Notes: generated by a model from the sequence alone, not told the origin. A stretch of 64,000 nucleotides of DNA from Hyalella azteca (GCF_000764305.2 NW_025931866.1:124001-188000), one strand, 5' to 3'. Positions 25,016-38,210 are shown, numbered from the stretch's first letter. Numbers and translations are program-made.

Positions 25016-27990
25016 TCTCAACAGTTACTGATAACTGGGTCACTGAACACCGTGTCTTTATGTCAACGATCAACGAGAACAGTATGCTCCGTTCGACTTC
25101 ACAGCTCTGTTGCCACCTGAACAATGGCCGCCAGGCGCCAGCGTATGTTATTACGATGGTGTTTATTCAGAAATTTATTACACGATGTGAAATAAAGTGC
25201 AAATTTAAAATGAAACAGTAATAGCTCGAATTCAAATACTATTAATTCGAAATTTTATCTGTTGTATATTTACGAAAATTTAATAGCAAATCCATGTTCT
25301 TCTAAAATCTACATACAACCGGCCGCTTCTAACCGACGCTGAATATGCGAAAACCGAAATATGTTAAGTTTAATTATAAAGATGAAGGGATTATTGTAGC
25401 CAAGATACAAAAGCAGATAACTGTTGATGAACCTAATTTTATACATTGAATATTACGACGTTGGGACTAAAAAACAATCGTGACAAACTGTGGTAAAACT
25501 TTGCCTATCCGCAAGCTACGCCCCTCTAAAAATATCCTTTCGTCAATAACGTATTTTTACCGACTCGTTTTATGAGCATTTGAAAAAGAATGAATTTTTG
25601 TGCACAATTTTTTTTGCATGTAGGTAGGTTCAACGTGTATAATTTCCTTTTATACAACTTTTGCAAGTTCAGTAGTTAAAACGGAAATTCGATTTTTGAA
25701 ACTGTAAGATTTATACGAAATTTCCATATACGTGCGATAATTGGCATTAGAATATCACTCCGAAAGAAGAAAACCAAGCAAAACAACATCCGTCATTTTC
25801 CCACATTTTGGAGGTAATAAGAAACATATTTCAGCTACATAAAATATATTCGACATATTTTTGATCAAATTTTACTGTCGAGAAGCATTATACAAGTTAA
25901 ACCATAAGAATTGCTATCAAAAACATAGAACCAATTGCGACGGATATTACCTACCTACTTCGCTAATAGTCGCAGGTTACATCGTATATGTAAAACCAAC
26001 AATTTGGTTCCTTCTAAAAAGTGGTTTTACCCAGTCTTATATTAGTTGGAATAAAAAGAGAGAATTGCTCGATTATAAAGCATGAACCGTGCATATATCA
26101 CCGTATCTATGTAATACGACCAGCCTCCCTCATAGACATGTGGATGGCCAATTTTCTTCAGAAAACTTTTAGTTTACGTCAGATAATCCGTTGTCTGTTT
26201 TTTGAGCGAGGTTCTTGAGTCATCCGTGAATCGTAGAGCCTCCCTCGAAATTAAAAGTACAAGAGACTACAAATTCACTGCAAGCATGAAAACGATAGTC
26301 GTAACGATGAGCTCTAGTTATAGAAACACGCGTAAATAACATTAGGAATATTAAAAATTAAATATGAACAATTCGAAGGAATAACTGATTATTCAGGCAA
26401 AACTAGACGATATCGAGACAATTTCACGGAAAAGGAAAGTTAGTTAGTGTTGCAGTTAGAATAATATCATAAAGCTTATTATATTAACATATTTTAATGC
26501 TCAACTTTGGCAAAAACCGTACAAATTTTACTGCATAAATTCAAAACAAACTTTGTTAACAACATCAATATAAGTTCATCTTATTAACTATAGATGGCAA
26601 ATACGGAATATAGAATGTAGTTGTTTTACAACAGCAAACGCTAAGACATACAACTTTAAATGGCAACCGACGCTCTATAATCAACACTTCATGGGAACGC
26701 CTAAAAATCTAAATCCTGCATCTTCAACAACGAGAAAACGAACTCCTGTTGTGGGCACGGCACCTGACAGCGCTAAGGTCGAAACTACAGCAAATTTCAA
26801 TTGGTCCATTCCTGCCAAGAGATACAAAAACAACAGCGGTATGGCAGCAACTTCGAGATCCGTTTTTTCGTTCACAATTAAAAACATCAGCACACCAATA
26901 CTGTGCTATAATAACCTCGCGAGCTATGATTGTTTTATATTTTCTGTGAGCATTTCCTAGCACATGAATGTATTATGATCACTGCCAGCCGAAATCAAGA
27001 CCCAAATCTTTTTTTACAAGCACCATCACGATGCAATGTCTATTCTAAGAAAAACAGCAATACTTAAAAATTGAAGCAAAATTATGATATGACATGTTTT
27101 GCGTTAAATACAAGCTGCCAACCCAGTACAGTGGATGGTCCATGTGTCAATGTCGCTCATGCCAAACTCTAGATCGGCGTAAAAAGATCGGCTTCATTCC
27201 ATACACATTCATCAAACTAGTAAAAAATCCATGACAAGTTATTTCACTAGGAATTAAAGCACAGGAAATGCTTCCCCGGAACAGGAAATCAAAAATTAAT
27301 CTAGTTCCATCGATGAATGAACAATTGAATCGAAACCTCAAGTACCATCCAACATAAAATTAGTGCTTTATAGCACGAGATAAGCATCTTAAATTATAAT
27401 TCGAAGCATTCATAAGCACCTATTTTCAAGGCTGGCAAGTTCATGACTCGGTGTTCGTACAGTAAAACACCTAAAAAAATATGAATTTTCTTAGCCACAG
27501 AAGTATATAAACTCGGGCAAAATAAATACATAGAAACTACTGAAAACAAAGCCAATTTTCCGCTTTTAATAGAGCATAATCTCGCGTCGGAGCAATGCAA
27601 TCGTACTTGGCAAAAACGGGCAGTTAAATTAGTCCAAAAAAGTGAATAAAATCCCACATGTAACAAAAACCATCAACTGGAGACGCCGTAACAGAAATGA
27701 GATTGACAGCCACGGGTGAAATAGTCGAATGTCTGTCTTTTCCGATATTTTTCGACTCCCAAAATTCCGTTTCCCACAAAATTGGGGGCCACCCAATTTG
27801 AGTTGGACGCACAAGAAGGCTGAACAAAATTATTTGATTGATCTTTTCGTTGGAGCAACAAGTGCTGGTGGGGCTTGTAAGCCCAGCTGTGCCCATGAGA
27901 AATTTGTACCACTTTCCACGGTGGGGCACGACAGAAATAGTTTGGGAAGCATTGATCAGGACCAGATGGGCAATAAGATTTCAGTATGAA
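25016..27990. other. Spenito 5' flank and zyxin-family 3' flank, no gene
   Basis: The first 150 bases hold the spenito 5' UTR and promoter region, with a CpG-containing patch around 25115-25145 (AATGGCCGCCAGGCGCC). No open frame up to 27990 looks like a gene. The last few hundred bases before 27990 are the start of the LIM-gene 3' UTR on the minus strand; its end was not located. Confidence 0.45.
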
Positions 27991-30900
27991 TCAAGCGGCG
28001 TTGGACAGAGCTTGGATGCGAGCAGCATTGCAGGCTTTGCAAAGCACGTGACCGTCAAGCGGATAACAGCCGCGCCCCTCGGCTTCTGAAGACAACAGCA
28101 AACCACAATCCTGCACAAAAAAAAATATCACTCAAGCGACTACTTCGCGTATTTTTTTATCTTGCCAAGATAGCACAGCATGCGTCGATGCCTGATTTAT
28201 TTATTTATTAATATTCATAATAACTATGCTGATTTAATTCTATACGGGACACAAACCATCACTCGCTCAGGGTAGGAATAATCAAATGAACAATCTACCG
28301 CTACTGTAAATAAAAAGTTATTTTTAAATAAATTCATAATTATTCAAGTAGATGAGGAAGAAAAAATTGACAGATTGAGACGACCAGCGTTAATCATAGT
28401 ACATTTAATATGTTCTTACACACATTACATATCCTCAATAATTCCGTTCTTGTTGACATCAATAATTATCAAGTTCCCTCAGCAGACAGTGCTGGTGCCA
28501 CTCACCTCACACTTGTAGCAATTAACGTGAAAACTTCTGTCCAGAGCCACGACTCGGACGGTTTCCTCGAGACCAGGTTCGGGCATGATGGGTTCTTGGC
28601 AGACGCTGCAGCGCGGCGCGAATTTCTTATGGAAGTCGTCAATGCAGTGGATTTGGTTGGCGGCGTCCACGGTGAAAGGGATGCCGTCCAGGGCTTTGTG
28701 GCAGACCACGCACGTGAAGCACGCGGGGTGGTAGGGCTTGCCAGTCGCGCGCAGGATGCGCTCCAGGATCGGTTGTGTGCACACGCAGCACTTTTCCAGC
28801 GTGTTCTGTAACCAACGTTTAAGTTGAATTAGTGACTTCAACAGTGTAACCGTATTAATAAATAGCTATGGCTATAAATTAAGCAATGTAAGTGCACAAT
28901 GAGCATGCTTTGACTGATTATAATAATCACGATCCAGGAAAATACGAATGGTGAAATAATGCATTTTAGATGCAGTGTGTCATTCAACATGGACAAGAAT
29001 GCTAAGTAGCCGTATTCCCTAATCCCTGGTAACATTCCTTCCTAAATAAAAGTTTAAAAAGTACTCTTGTGACCATAACCATTACCAGTAATCAGTCCAA
29101 ACTCACCACATAGCACTGCTCGCAGTAAGGCTTGCTGTCGACGGCATAGAAAGGTTTGCCCTGCAGTTGGAGGTGGCAGACGATGCAGTCAAAACAGCGG
29201 ATGTGGAAGACCTGATCCATGGCGGTGCAGCCGCTGCCTTCGCCCACCACCTTGCCACCACACCGGCCACAAATACCTGCGCACGACGCGACTGTGGATA
29301 AAGCAGGGCTAGTGAGACAGGTTAGCAGTTATGTTCGTCATACTCAGCATAGTTACGGTCATCAGGACCAGGACTGGCCGAAGTTAGTTATCAAATGGTT
29401 AGTTGTCATACTGTTAATCGTGTTAAAATTGTTGACATTCACAAAGTAAGTGGCTTGGTTATATACAAAGACACATTTATAATTATAGATACCTCACTAC
29501 CACCCGTTAGTTAGAATTTTTAACAAAAAGAATTGCTTTGGTCAATTGAAAATCACATAAATTTATGTTAACGCATTCCAAAGAAGTTACCTCGACATCA
29601 CGAGCACTCAATTAATGAAAAGCACAGCTGAAATAAATGCATCAAAATCATGCTGCTGCTCACCAAAGAACTCTGGATCACTGCTGCTCTCCATGGACTG
29701 CACGAGGAGACTCGTGAGAGCGTCAACCTCAGCTTCCTTGCCCGCCGCGCTCGACTGGGAAAGATTGAGAAGAAATTAGACCTGCACTGCCTCACTAAAC
29801 TATGTTCGTCTGCAGGAACTATTTTATACTTATTATATACTCAATTAGATTAAAAAATATCCAGTTATTATCACTGTAGAAGTTTCAGATGACAGCATGC
29901 GTGCCACATGGGAGAGTGTCTCTTCAACATCAACATGCATCATTAGGAACGTTGCAAGCCATGAGTTCAGCACACAGAGATGAGAGGGCTTGTGTTCAGT
30001 GCTTTGGAGGCAGCCGCCCATGTTTGTTTGGCAAGTAAACAACACTCGACCTCAACTCACATGTCGGTTCTTGGACCAACTCAAGAACATCATACTACCC
30101 TGTTATTAATGTCACTTACTATACTATAATAAATGGCACTTACTATGCTATTATAATATTATGAACGTTCAATCCGTCAACCGATTAATGATTAATGTCC
30201 TAGATTATTGAAATGTTCTAGTTCATTGAGATTATTGATCAAGGTTATAGCTTATTAAGAATAATTTTCTAGGCGACTGGGCGCAACAAGGCATCACCTG
30301 GGGCTGGTTGCGGGCGCCATAGCCCGGGTTAGCCCCATAGGGGGCGAGGGGAGCGGCGCTCCTGGTGGACATCTGGCTGGGGGGGCGGGGGCTGATGGCT
30401 TCGTAGAGGCTCTCGTAGCCCACACTCTGTGGGGGGGGACCAGAGCATGAGTGAAGGCACGTGCAACTGAAGGTACATACAACTTAAGGCTTGCACAACT
30501 GAAGGCATGTACAACTGAAGGCATGTACAACTGAAGGCACGTGTAACTGAGGGCATGTACAACTGAAGGCATGTACAACTGAAAGCACGTGTAACTGATG
30601 GCACGTACAACTGAAGGCATGTACAACTGAAGGCATGTACAACTGAAGGCATGTACAACTGAAGGCACATACAACTGAAGGCACGTACAACTGAAGGCAG
30701 GTACAACTGAAGGCACGTATAACTGAAGGCACGTACAACTGAAGGCACATACAACTGAAAGCATGTACAACTGAAGGCATGTACACTGAAGGCATGTGCA
30801 ACTGGAGGCATGTACAACTGAAGGCATGTACAACTGAAGGCACATGTAACTGAAGGCGCGTGCAACTGAAGGCACGTACAACTGAAGGCATGTACAACTG

Positions 30901-33900
30901 AAGGCACATACAACTGAAGGCATGTACAACTGAAGGCACGTACAACTGAAGGCACGTACAACTGAAGGCAGGTACAACTGAAGGCACGCACAACTGAAGG
31001 CACGTACAACTGAAGGCATGTACAACTGAAAGCACATACAACTGAAGGCATGTACAACTGAAGGCATATACAACTGAAGGCACGTACAACTGAAGGCACA
31101 TACAACTGAAGGCACGAACAACTGAAGGCACATACAACTGAAGGCATGTACAACTGAAGGCATGTACAACTGAAGGCATATACAACTGAAGGCACATACA
31201 ACTGAAGGCACATACAACTGAAGGCACGTACAACAGAAGGCACGCCACACAACTGAAGGCACGTCGCGCAACTGAAGGCACGTCACGCAACTGAAGGCAC
31301 GCCACACAACTGAAGGCACTTCACACAGTTGAAAGCACGTACAACTGAAGGCACATACAACTGAAGGCACGTACAACTGAAGGCACGTACAACAGAAGGC
31401 ACGTCACACAACTGAAGGCACGTCACGCAACTGAAGGCACGTCACGCAACTGAAGGCACGTCACACAACTGAAGGCACGTACAACTGTAGGCACATACAA
31501 TTGAAGGCATGTACAACTGAAGGCACATACAACTGAAGGCACGCGATACCTCAACATGCGCCAGGTCCAAGAAGAATTACGGATGCCTTTAATACGCTAG
31601 CCTGAGGGTACTGACGGCGATGGAGGACAAGTCAAGGTCCTGCGGCCATAGTAAGGATGCTCTACATACATAACGCCTGCCATCAGGCAACAAAAAGAAG
31701 CACACGCTTCACTAATCTATCCTAAAATCTCGCAAACATGAACTTCATTAATATTGACGGGGTAGCATGAAGATGAGTCATATCTAGAATAAACATTTGC
31801 TGATGAGATCACATATGCAACACTCACGGCAGATTGCCAGGGAAGTGAACAGCGCTAGTGTTTTGTCGAGTACGAGAAGCGTCGGCAGCAGCAACTCGTG
31901 CGCGCACAACCTCACCACGCTGCGTCTAGTAAGGCACTGAGTTCGTCTCATTGGCAGAGCGCGAGTGGCCAAATGTACAACCCACATGATGTACGCGTAA
32001 TAATTCGTGCCCTACACACCTACGCGGCACTGATTGCCTACACACAGCAGGTGCGGCCACGCCTAGCCTCACTGCCATCTATAATAGTTTTAACATACGA
32101 TAGATAGCACGAGGGTAAAATTAATTTAAATATCAGATAGTCATTGAATAAGTAAAGAAATTTTGCAGTTTTAAGTGTGCAATATTCACAGGCTTAAAGC
32201 TGCTGCACTAGTCCAGGAAAATTTATTGGTAGAAACTAGAAATACTTTGCCATGCAGTTGCGAAATATGTGGAATTGCAGTACTTAATTTATGACCATTC
32301 ATCTCATTCTAGTGTTGCTACATTACGATTTTTATTACCCCATCATTCTGAAGAGTGTCTAATTGTGATCTAAATAGCAAGATCGTTGAGCGATATATTA
32401 TAAACAATGTTTCATTATGTACATGTCCTGTGCTCACTATAAAAACGACAAAAATTTTGAAATCAATTTGAAATGTAAAGAGAAATAAATGGCTAATTGT
32501 ATTAAATTCAATTAGCAATTGAATTGAATAAACGGCTAATTGAATTAAATAAACTTGAATGTAATTTTTCGAAGTACTCATTTAATATTTAAATGCAAAT
32601 TTTGTCACTCATAACGTACAACTGGTCTATGCAATAACCCCAAAAGAGCTATCAGAATTTTAAGAATTGTCATTTTTTTTTTTTTTTTGCTGTCTGTGTT
32701 TGCCAAAACTTGATCAGGTGACAAGAAAGAACATGTAGCAAATTAGTGGCTTTTTAAATAGTCATTAAAAAATCATGCTCCACAACTTCGGGAAATAGCT
32801 AGGTATGTCCCAGGGGCCATACTATGAAAACTTGCTTTACTACACACAGCAGCCTAAGTACACGAAGCGGCAGATTTCTCGCCTGTGATTTCTAGGTTTA
32901 GCTCGTGAAGACGTCAGTGAGTGGCCGAATTAACAGAGAATTTATAATTTTTAACTAGAACGGCTCCAAAAGTTCCGCCGTGACTTCCAACCCAACGTCC
33001 TGCACGCGGGAAAACCTACCTCATAGTTTGTCAGACAATCAGCGTTCAGGCTGGTGATACAGGAATTAATTATGAGTTATTCGAGGTTCTTAAGAGCAAT
33101 TAAGATCATATTAATAGGCCATTGTCCTTACGTACGGAATAGGGCAGCGATGATTCAATGCTAAGGCCGCAATAACTCACCGATGTAACTTTCAACAAGA
33201 TGCTAATATCTCGTTTCTACCTTGCAAGTACCGTTAGAAAGTTAAAGGTATGCAAGATATTACCGAAGTAGAGGTATAGTGAGGATGGGAGCGGTGAGTG
33301 TAGCTCGGGAAACTCTTAATGATCCATACACTGATATTGCTTCACTACCACGTCGCACAAATAAAACGTTAGAAAGAATTAGATACGCAAGATATTACCG
33401 ATGTAGGAGCATAGTGGGGATGGGAGCGGTGAGTGTTGCTGGGGAAACTCTTAATGATCCGGATGCTGATATTCCTTCACTACCATGTCACGTAAGTAAA
33501 GAGTTAGAAGGAATTATATACATAAGATATTACCGATGTAGGAGCATAGTGGGGATGGGAGCGGTGAGTGTTGCTGGGAGGTTCGTGGGAAGACCTGCGC
33601 AGCTCAGAGTATGCAGACGAGACTGGGGAGGCGGCTCCCCTGCACTCACTCAGAGCCTCGGGGGGAGGCAAGGGGAAGTCCTGGTCTACTCCATAGGAGG
33701 CGTATGGAACGCCTCCTAATCCCCAAGTAAATTATGGTTAGAGTACAACAAGCATGAAAATTAACCTGTATAAAGTACTATTTACCACAAAATATTCAGA
33801 ATCCTTCAAATTGTGATTGTACACACATGTTTGCCAAGAGACCAAGTCAAAATTCTCAATCACTGAATTTTGAAAAACACAAAGATAATTAATAATTGTG

Positions 33901-34997
33901 TAATGCATATAGTAATAATATATTTCATTTATATCATTAATTAAAATCATTGGGAGCAAACTCTTAGAAATTTCACTAACTCTGGGCAGAGGAGGCGCTG
34001 GAGTAGCCTTGTTGATTTGCATAGGGATAAGCCTGGTAATGATCACCTTGATGATCAGGAATGTTGCTGTACAGACCAGGTTGCTGGACATCATATTGCA
34101 GGCCATCAGCAGGGGTTGGGTCGCCTCCTTTATTAGTGTTGGAGTAAAGAGGCTGAGGTGCACCCATGCGCACCACAGCTCGTGAGGTGGGCGTGTATGA
34201 GTGGGCGGGTTGTGGGGACGGAGGCGTGTAGTGAGATGGAGGAGTAGCGTCAGGATTGTACGCTCGACTCTCAGACCGACCCATCTTGCCAGGAGCCAGG
34301 GGGTCACATATTCCTGCAGGAGCTCCATTCAGGGAGTGCATGGCAGGGGCGTGAGCAGCAGGACCCATAGCAGCTATATTGACACGTGCTGAGACCTTGC
34401 CAATGTTGCCTGGAGTTGGAGCATTGATGGCATAGTAGTCATTGAGAGCTGACCTCCCGCTGGGGGCTGAGCTTAGATTTGCATACATGGGCGAGTGGTT
34501 CTGAAAATATAAGAGTTATGTTGTAGCTTGCAGACATTTTTACTAACTCCTAAAGCAAACATGTTCTGATTAGACATCAAAATTTGAAAAGCCAAAATTA
34601 TCTACATGTTAAGTTCATTTTGAAATCAGTAACATGAACTAGAAATAAAAATTAATCTATGTTACTATAATATAAAAATACTTTTAATTTCAACTGGATA
34701 AAATTATGCATTAATTGAAAGCAACTAGCATTTTTACAGACAAAAATGATGATGGCTTAGAAAATCTAACCAAATTAATAACTGAATTTCTAACAGAATT
34801 TTTCAGTCACTCACCTCTGTTGCCTTCCTAGGCTTAGGTGGTGGCATGGGGGCAACCCTTCCCCCTCCAGGAGACTGCTGGGGAGCACCAGTGTCTCCAG
34901 AGTTCAGGGTCATTCCTCCTATCTCATCAACAACTTTGTTGAACATGTTTCTATCTCTATCACTAGTGTTGATTGAACCATAAGAGTTGCCATACAT
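27991..34997 (-). CDS. Zyx: Zyxin/LPP/TRIP6-family three-LIM focal adhesion protein
   Basis: Proposed exons: 34997-34815, 34500-33981, 33715-33646, 30424-30298, 29754-29664, 29276-29107, 28805-28506 and 28110-27991, giving 526 residues in frame. The N-terminal half is Pro/Tyr-rich, with PMPPPKPRK and an Ena/VASP-like FPLPPPE at about 249-255. [15 protein letters not shown] precedes the LIM region, as in the family. LIM1 starts near residue 333 (CGRC), LIM2 near 393 (CCVC) and LIM3 near 453 (CSVC), with [15 protein letters not shown] and [16 protein letters not shown]-domain wording is closest to LPP/TRIP6; invertebrates usually have one gene of this group. These proteins link focal adhesions and actin and can enter the nucleus (family knowledge). 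The ATG at 34997 could instead follow a splice acceptor. The 33646/30424 junction uses second-best sites: the stronger donor after 33650 and acceptor before 30426 do not match in phase, so a small exon may be missing. Confidence 0.87.
30462..31545. repeat. 16-base minisatellite (about 65 units) in a zyxin-gene intron
   Basis: About 1.08 kb of units like GTACAACTGAAGGCAC/T. Two inner blocks (about 31225-31340 and 31385-31470) use a longer unit, GTCACGCAACTGAAGGCAC, and each block begins after a variant with CAGAAGG, so one block probably arose by copying the other. The array ends about 35 bases from the acceptor of the exon at 30424. Because the unit length is 1 modulo 3 and lacks stops on the minus strand, all three minus frames stay open for hundreds of codons; these are not genes. 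Confidence 0.95.
31546..33221 (-). other. Rest of the large zyxin-gene intron
   Basis: No convincing coding exon was found. A short minus-strand piece around 31600-31645 reads [12 protein letters not shown] after an AG but runs into a stop and has no good donor in phase. A T run lies at about 32673-32689. If an exon is missing between 33650 and 30426, it would be here or beside the repeats. Confidence 0.35.
33222..33590. repeat. About 135-base tandem repeat, 2.7 units, next to a zyxin exon
   Basis: GATGGGAGCGGTGAGTG starts at 33283, 33419 and 33554, a period of 135-136. The units also share GCAAGATATTACCGA-type and AACTCTTAATGATCC words. The array ends about 55 bases from the 33646-33715 exon. 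A plus-strand frame of 146 codons across it is a by-product of the repetition. Confidence 0.9.
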
Positions 34998-36079
34998 CTT
35001 GACCACAAATTTAAAATAATGGAATATATGCTTTTTTGTTATTTGTAGTACCAAGATATCTCAGAAGGCGTTAATAAAATACATGGAATGAATTATTACT
35101 CATATACAATAAAAGCAACACAGTGATGAAAACACACTGTTACATACATGAAGTGAGGACTGTTCAGGAGGTTCAGGAGTTAGGAATTCCTATCCAACAC
35201 ATTTGAAGAGATCTGCAGAACAAATTTGAAATTATTTTCAACCAAAATTTAAGAAGTTTGAATAAATTTGCTCATTTCACCTGAGATTCATTGAAGATAC
35301 AACCCAAGTGCAGATCTTTATGACTACTTCTACAAAAAATTGTAGCAAGACATGATTAATATAACCCGATGATGAAGTTTACTGCCATCTTTTAATCTCA
35401 GAATGAATACTATAAAGAAGTCAGAGAACCGTATTTTGATGGAATCTAAATTGCCTATGCCTCTAATTTTACTGAAAAATTTATTATTAATTAAAATTAT
35501 TAAAAATTATTGACAACCCACCTAGTGTTCCTACTGAAATTTGGTTATGTCAACAATTTTTAATAGAAAATTCTGTAAGGACTAAGGAGCAGTATATATA
35601 CATTTGGACTCCTAGAAATTTTGCTATCTTCCTTCTGCCTGTCTAGATTTCTCTCTTAGCAACAGTTAATAACTTCATGTAAACTATAAAGCTAACTAAA
35701 ATGTATAGATTTAAAGCATTAACATGTTTCATACAACCCACTAACAGGCATGGAATGTTTCTACTGCTTGCACCATGACCAGAGATAAATTACTTCCTAT
35801 GAAATTGTGAACAAAAGGGCACAATCAGGCCACAATATTCCAAATGTATAATAAATTTGTCACTTTGGTGCCACAAGATTTCATTCATGAGTAGCCAAAT
35901 TCAAATCCTGCAACCTCTCTTCTCCAAGTCCCACTACCTCTTTTGATCTTTATTAGTAATGCAAAATATTTCTACACAAGTAATGTAATATAAACGAATC
36001 AATCTAAATCTGGGATAAGTATTTCACACCAATATGAATGTATGTTTAACTTTGCACAGATGTAGAAAATATTTCCTGC
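34998..36079. other. Zyxin-gene 5' flank, no further gene seen
   Basis: AT-rich sequence with no recognisable coding exon. A non-coding first exon of the zyxin-family gene may lie here but cannot be placed. Confidence 0.35.
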
Positions 36080-36542
36080 CTAAAGAGGATGCTGCTCGAA
36101 GGATGCTGCTGGCAACACCTTCAGACCTTTGCTGGTGACTGTAAAGGATTCTGCTCAGGTCTGGAGCGTGCTGAAAACAGCAAGAAAGCTTGGAGAATCC
36201 GCTGATTACAAGTCAGTTTTTGTAAAGAAAGATTCCACCCCCTTGGAAAGGCGCAAGAAGTGGCAGGAGAGAATCAGGCGGAAAGGCACGGAAAACCAGG
36301 TCAATCACTTCCAAGCTGCCAAGACAACACCGGCTGCTCACGGACAGTCGGAGGAGATGGAGGACAAGTAATTAGTAGGAATGATGTCCGTAGATCAAGG
36401 CCTGTAAATAATGTAGGAAGTAACCGCATACATCAAAGTGAAAGTGGACAAAAAGTTTTAAAATGTTTTTACACGAACTCGGATTCCGTTTTGAACAAGA
36501 AAAGTGAACTGTTAGCTGTGATCGCAAACGAGTGTATAGACA
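36080..36542 (+). mobile_element. LINE fragment, ORF1 end and ORF2 start
   Basis: One frame from about 36123 to a stop at 36369-36371 reads RPLLVTVKDSAQVWSVLKTA and then VFVKKDSTPLERRKKW, the usual C-terminal part of ORF1 proteins of CR1/L2/jockey-like non-LTR retrotransposons. A second, overlapping frame continues past that stop and reads KVLKCFYTNSDSVLNKKSEL, the start of an apurinic endonuclease domain of ORF2. The element is cut by an adapter at 36543. It is plainly incomplete; the clade within CR1/L2/jockey is not decided. Confidence 0.8.
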
Positions 36543-36580
36543 CTGTCTCTTATACACATCTAGATGTGTATAAGAGACAG
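36543..36580. other. Leftover Nextera mate-pair junction adapter (complete)
   Basis: CTGTCTCTTATACACATCT plus its reverse complement. It interrupts a LINE frame, and the translation ends in the artefact SYTHLDVYKRQ. The right side looks like a LINE 3' end, so the body of the element is missing from the assembly. Confidence 0.98.
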
Positions 36581-36741
36581 GTCTAGTAGCTACTTCAAAC
36601 TATCGGCAGTCATGAAAAGATCCGGTCAAATGACACGAGTTTAGATCTATGAACAAGGCACGAAAAGGAAAAGAATCGGCAACAGGCCACATCAGGCCTA
36701 CACTTCAGCGCCGACATCACTATGTTATGTTATGTTAAAGC
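36581..36741 (+). mobile_element. LINE 3' end with (ATGTT)n tail
   Basis: The sequence after the adapter reads YFKLSAVMKRSGQMTRV and a stop, like the end of a CR1/L2-type reverse transcriptase ORF. A short 3' UTR follows, with AAGAATCGGCAACAGGCC (about 36672) and GCGCCGACATCACT, then a tail of short repeats, ATGTTATGTTATGTTA. The same 3' UTR motif, inverted and with an (AGAAT)n tail on the plus strand, occurs at 57.3 kb. Confidence 0.65.
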
Positions 36742-38161
36742 AGGAGGCTGAGCCCGAGTGAGGCTGGGGTCTAGCAACACATTTTCAGTGATACTACAGC
36801 TGTACAGCCTCAGGCAGTACAGCAATGATATTTGAGAGTAAATGCTTGATCTTGCCAACACAATTGGCTAACTTTCCACAACAATTCTAGTAATTTTAAG
36901 TCTGCTTTGTACAATTTGTAGTTTTCAGCAAAGTGGGAATATTGGGGAGAACTTTCCTAAAATTTTGAGTAAAAATGAGAAATTGACAAATTTTTTAAAT
37001 AAATTTTGGGTAAAATGAAATGAGAGAATTGTATTGTTTGTTCTTCAGGGAAGGCTTTTTTAGCCAGCTTTCCACTGAAGAAAACAAATACCCTTTCATC
37101 TCAAGTTCTCAACAATGCTTCAAGTTTCATGGGTAAATTTTGAAACTTTTTGGTGAAATTGTGAAAAATGACTAATATAATTTTGTACAAACAAAATTTG
37201 ATATGCAATATACCCTCCTCTAAAAAATGGCCCAAATTCATAGCTTTTTTATCTTATTCAGATGTGGCTTCTGCCAAATTTTTCACCTCTAGTTTTTAAT
37301 GGTGATGCCAGGTGATACCATGATCAGACCCTAAAAAACATAGTAGGTTTAGAGTTTAGACCGACCCTAAGTGGAAAATAAGGGAAAAGCCACTGCCTGC
37401 AGACACAGTGAATCAAACAAAAAGGTCTATGAATCTATGAATTTTGCCAATTCACCCATATTAATAGCTTTTAAAATAGTAACAAATTTTACAGTCGCCA
37501 TCTGGGTCTGATCATAGGTATCCATATGTAGGTACCGCCATACCGGTATTACCTATGTAGACTTCTCCAATATTTACTACACAGTTATCTGTCTTGTCTT
37601 CTCCTCAGTGTCCTGAGTCACTCCTGACAGTGAAACTCTTGAGCCCTGGATTCTGTTTAATGCCTCAAATAAGTTTGCAAACTACTCATTCATTTGAAAT
37701 AAGAGGGAACACATTAATAATACCTACCTAACTTAAACTACAAATTACATAGGTAAGTCTTACTATGGATATTTTCACTCAAATTTTGATTTGGTGACAA
37801 AACATTTGCTTTAATATTACATAATGTAGAAAAGAAGTAAATAATACGTCAACATTTTACAAAAGTCATATTTGGTTCCATTTTAGGCTTTCAAAAAGTC
37901 ATTAAATTAGCTTTTTGGGGATTCGTGCGTGTTTTGGAAACAAGCGGGAAAGTGTGCTAGTAGCACACGTCGTGGAGTGTTGAACTGTTCGGCTTGCGAG
38001 CACGTGCCACGTTTTGCTGGTTTTAGCTTAAAAGTAAACGAAAGAGAAGTAAATGAAAGAGACATGAGTGAGAAGTGAATAAAAGAAAATAAGAAATTGT
38101 GTGATTTTGGACTTTGGTGGACGTGGTTGGTCATGAATAGCTAACTGACTAGCCTAAATTG
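36742..38161. other. No recognisable feature
   Basis: AT-rich sequence without a credible exon or repeat that I can name, up to the adapter at 38162. Confidence 0.4.
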
Positions 38162-38197
38162 GTCTCTTATACACATCTAGATGTGTATAAGAGACAG
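38162..38197. other. Leftover Nextera mate-pair junction adapter (36 of 38 bases)
   Basis: GTCTCTTATACACATCT followed by AGATGTGTATAAGAGACAG, with an N at 38208 and a MITE copy starting directly after it. Confidence 0.97.
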
Positions 38198-38210
38198 GTC
38201 ATAGCGTNAA

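Noticed and set aside
30294..31376. A 360-codon minus-strand frame and two others of about 270-310 codons
   Set aside because: They are translations of the 16-base minisatellite. All three frames are open because the unit lacks stops and its length is not a multiple of three.
33279..33719. A 146-codon plus-strand frame with internal repeats
   Set aside because: It follows the 135-base tandem repeat and runs antisense over a zyxin exon.
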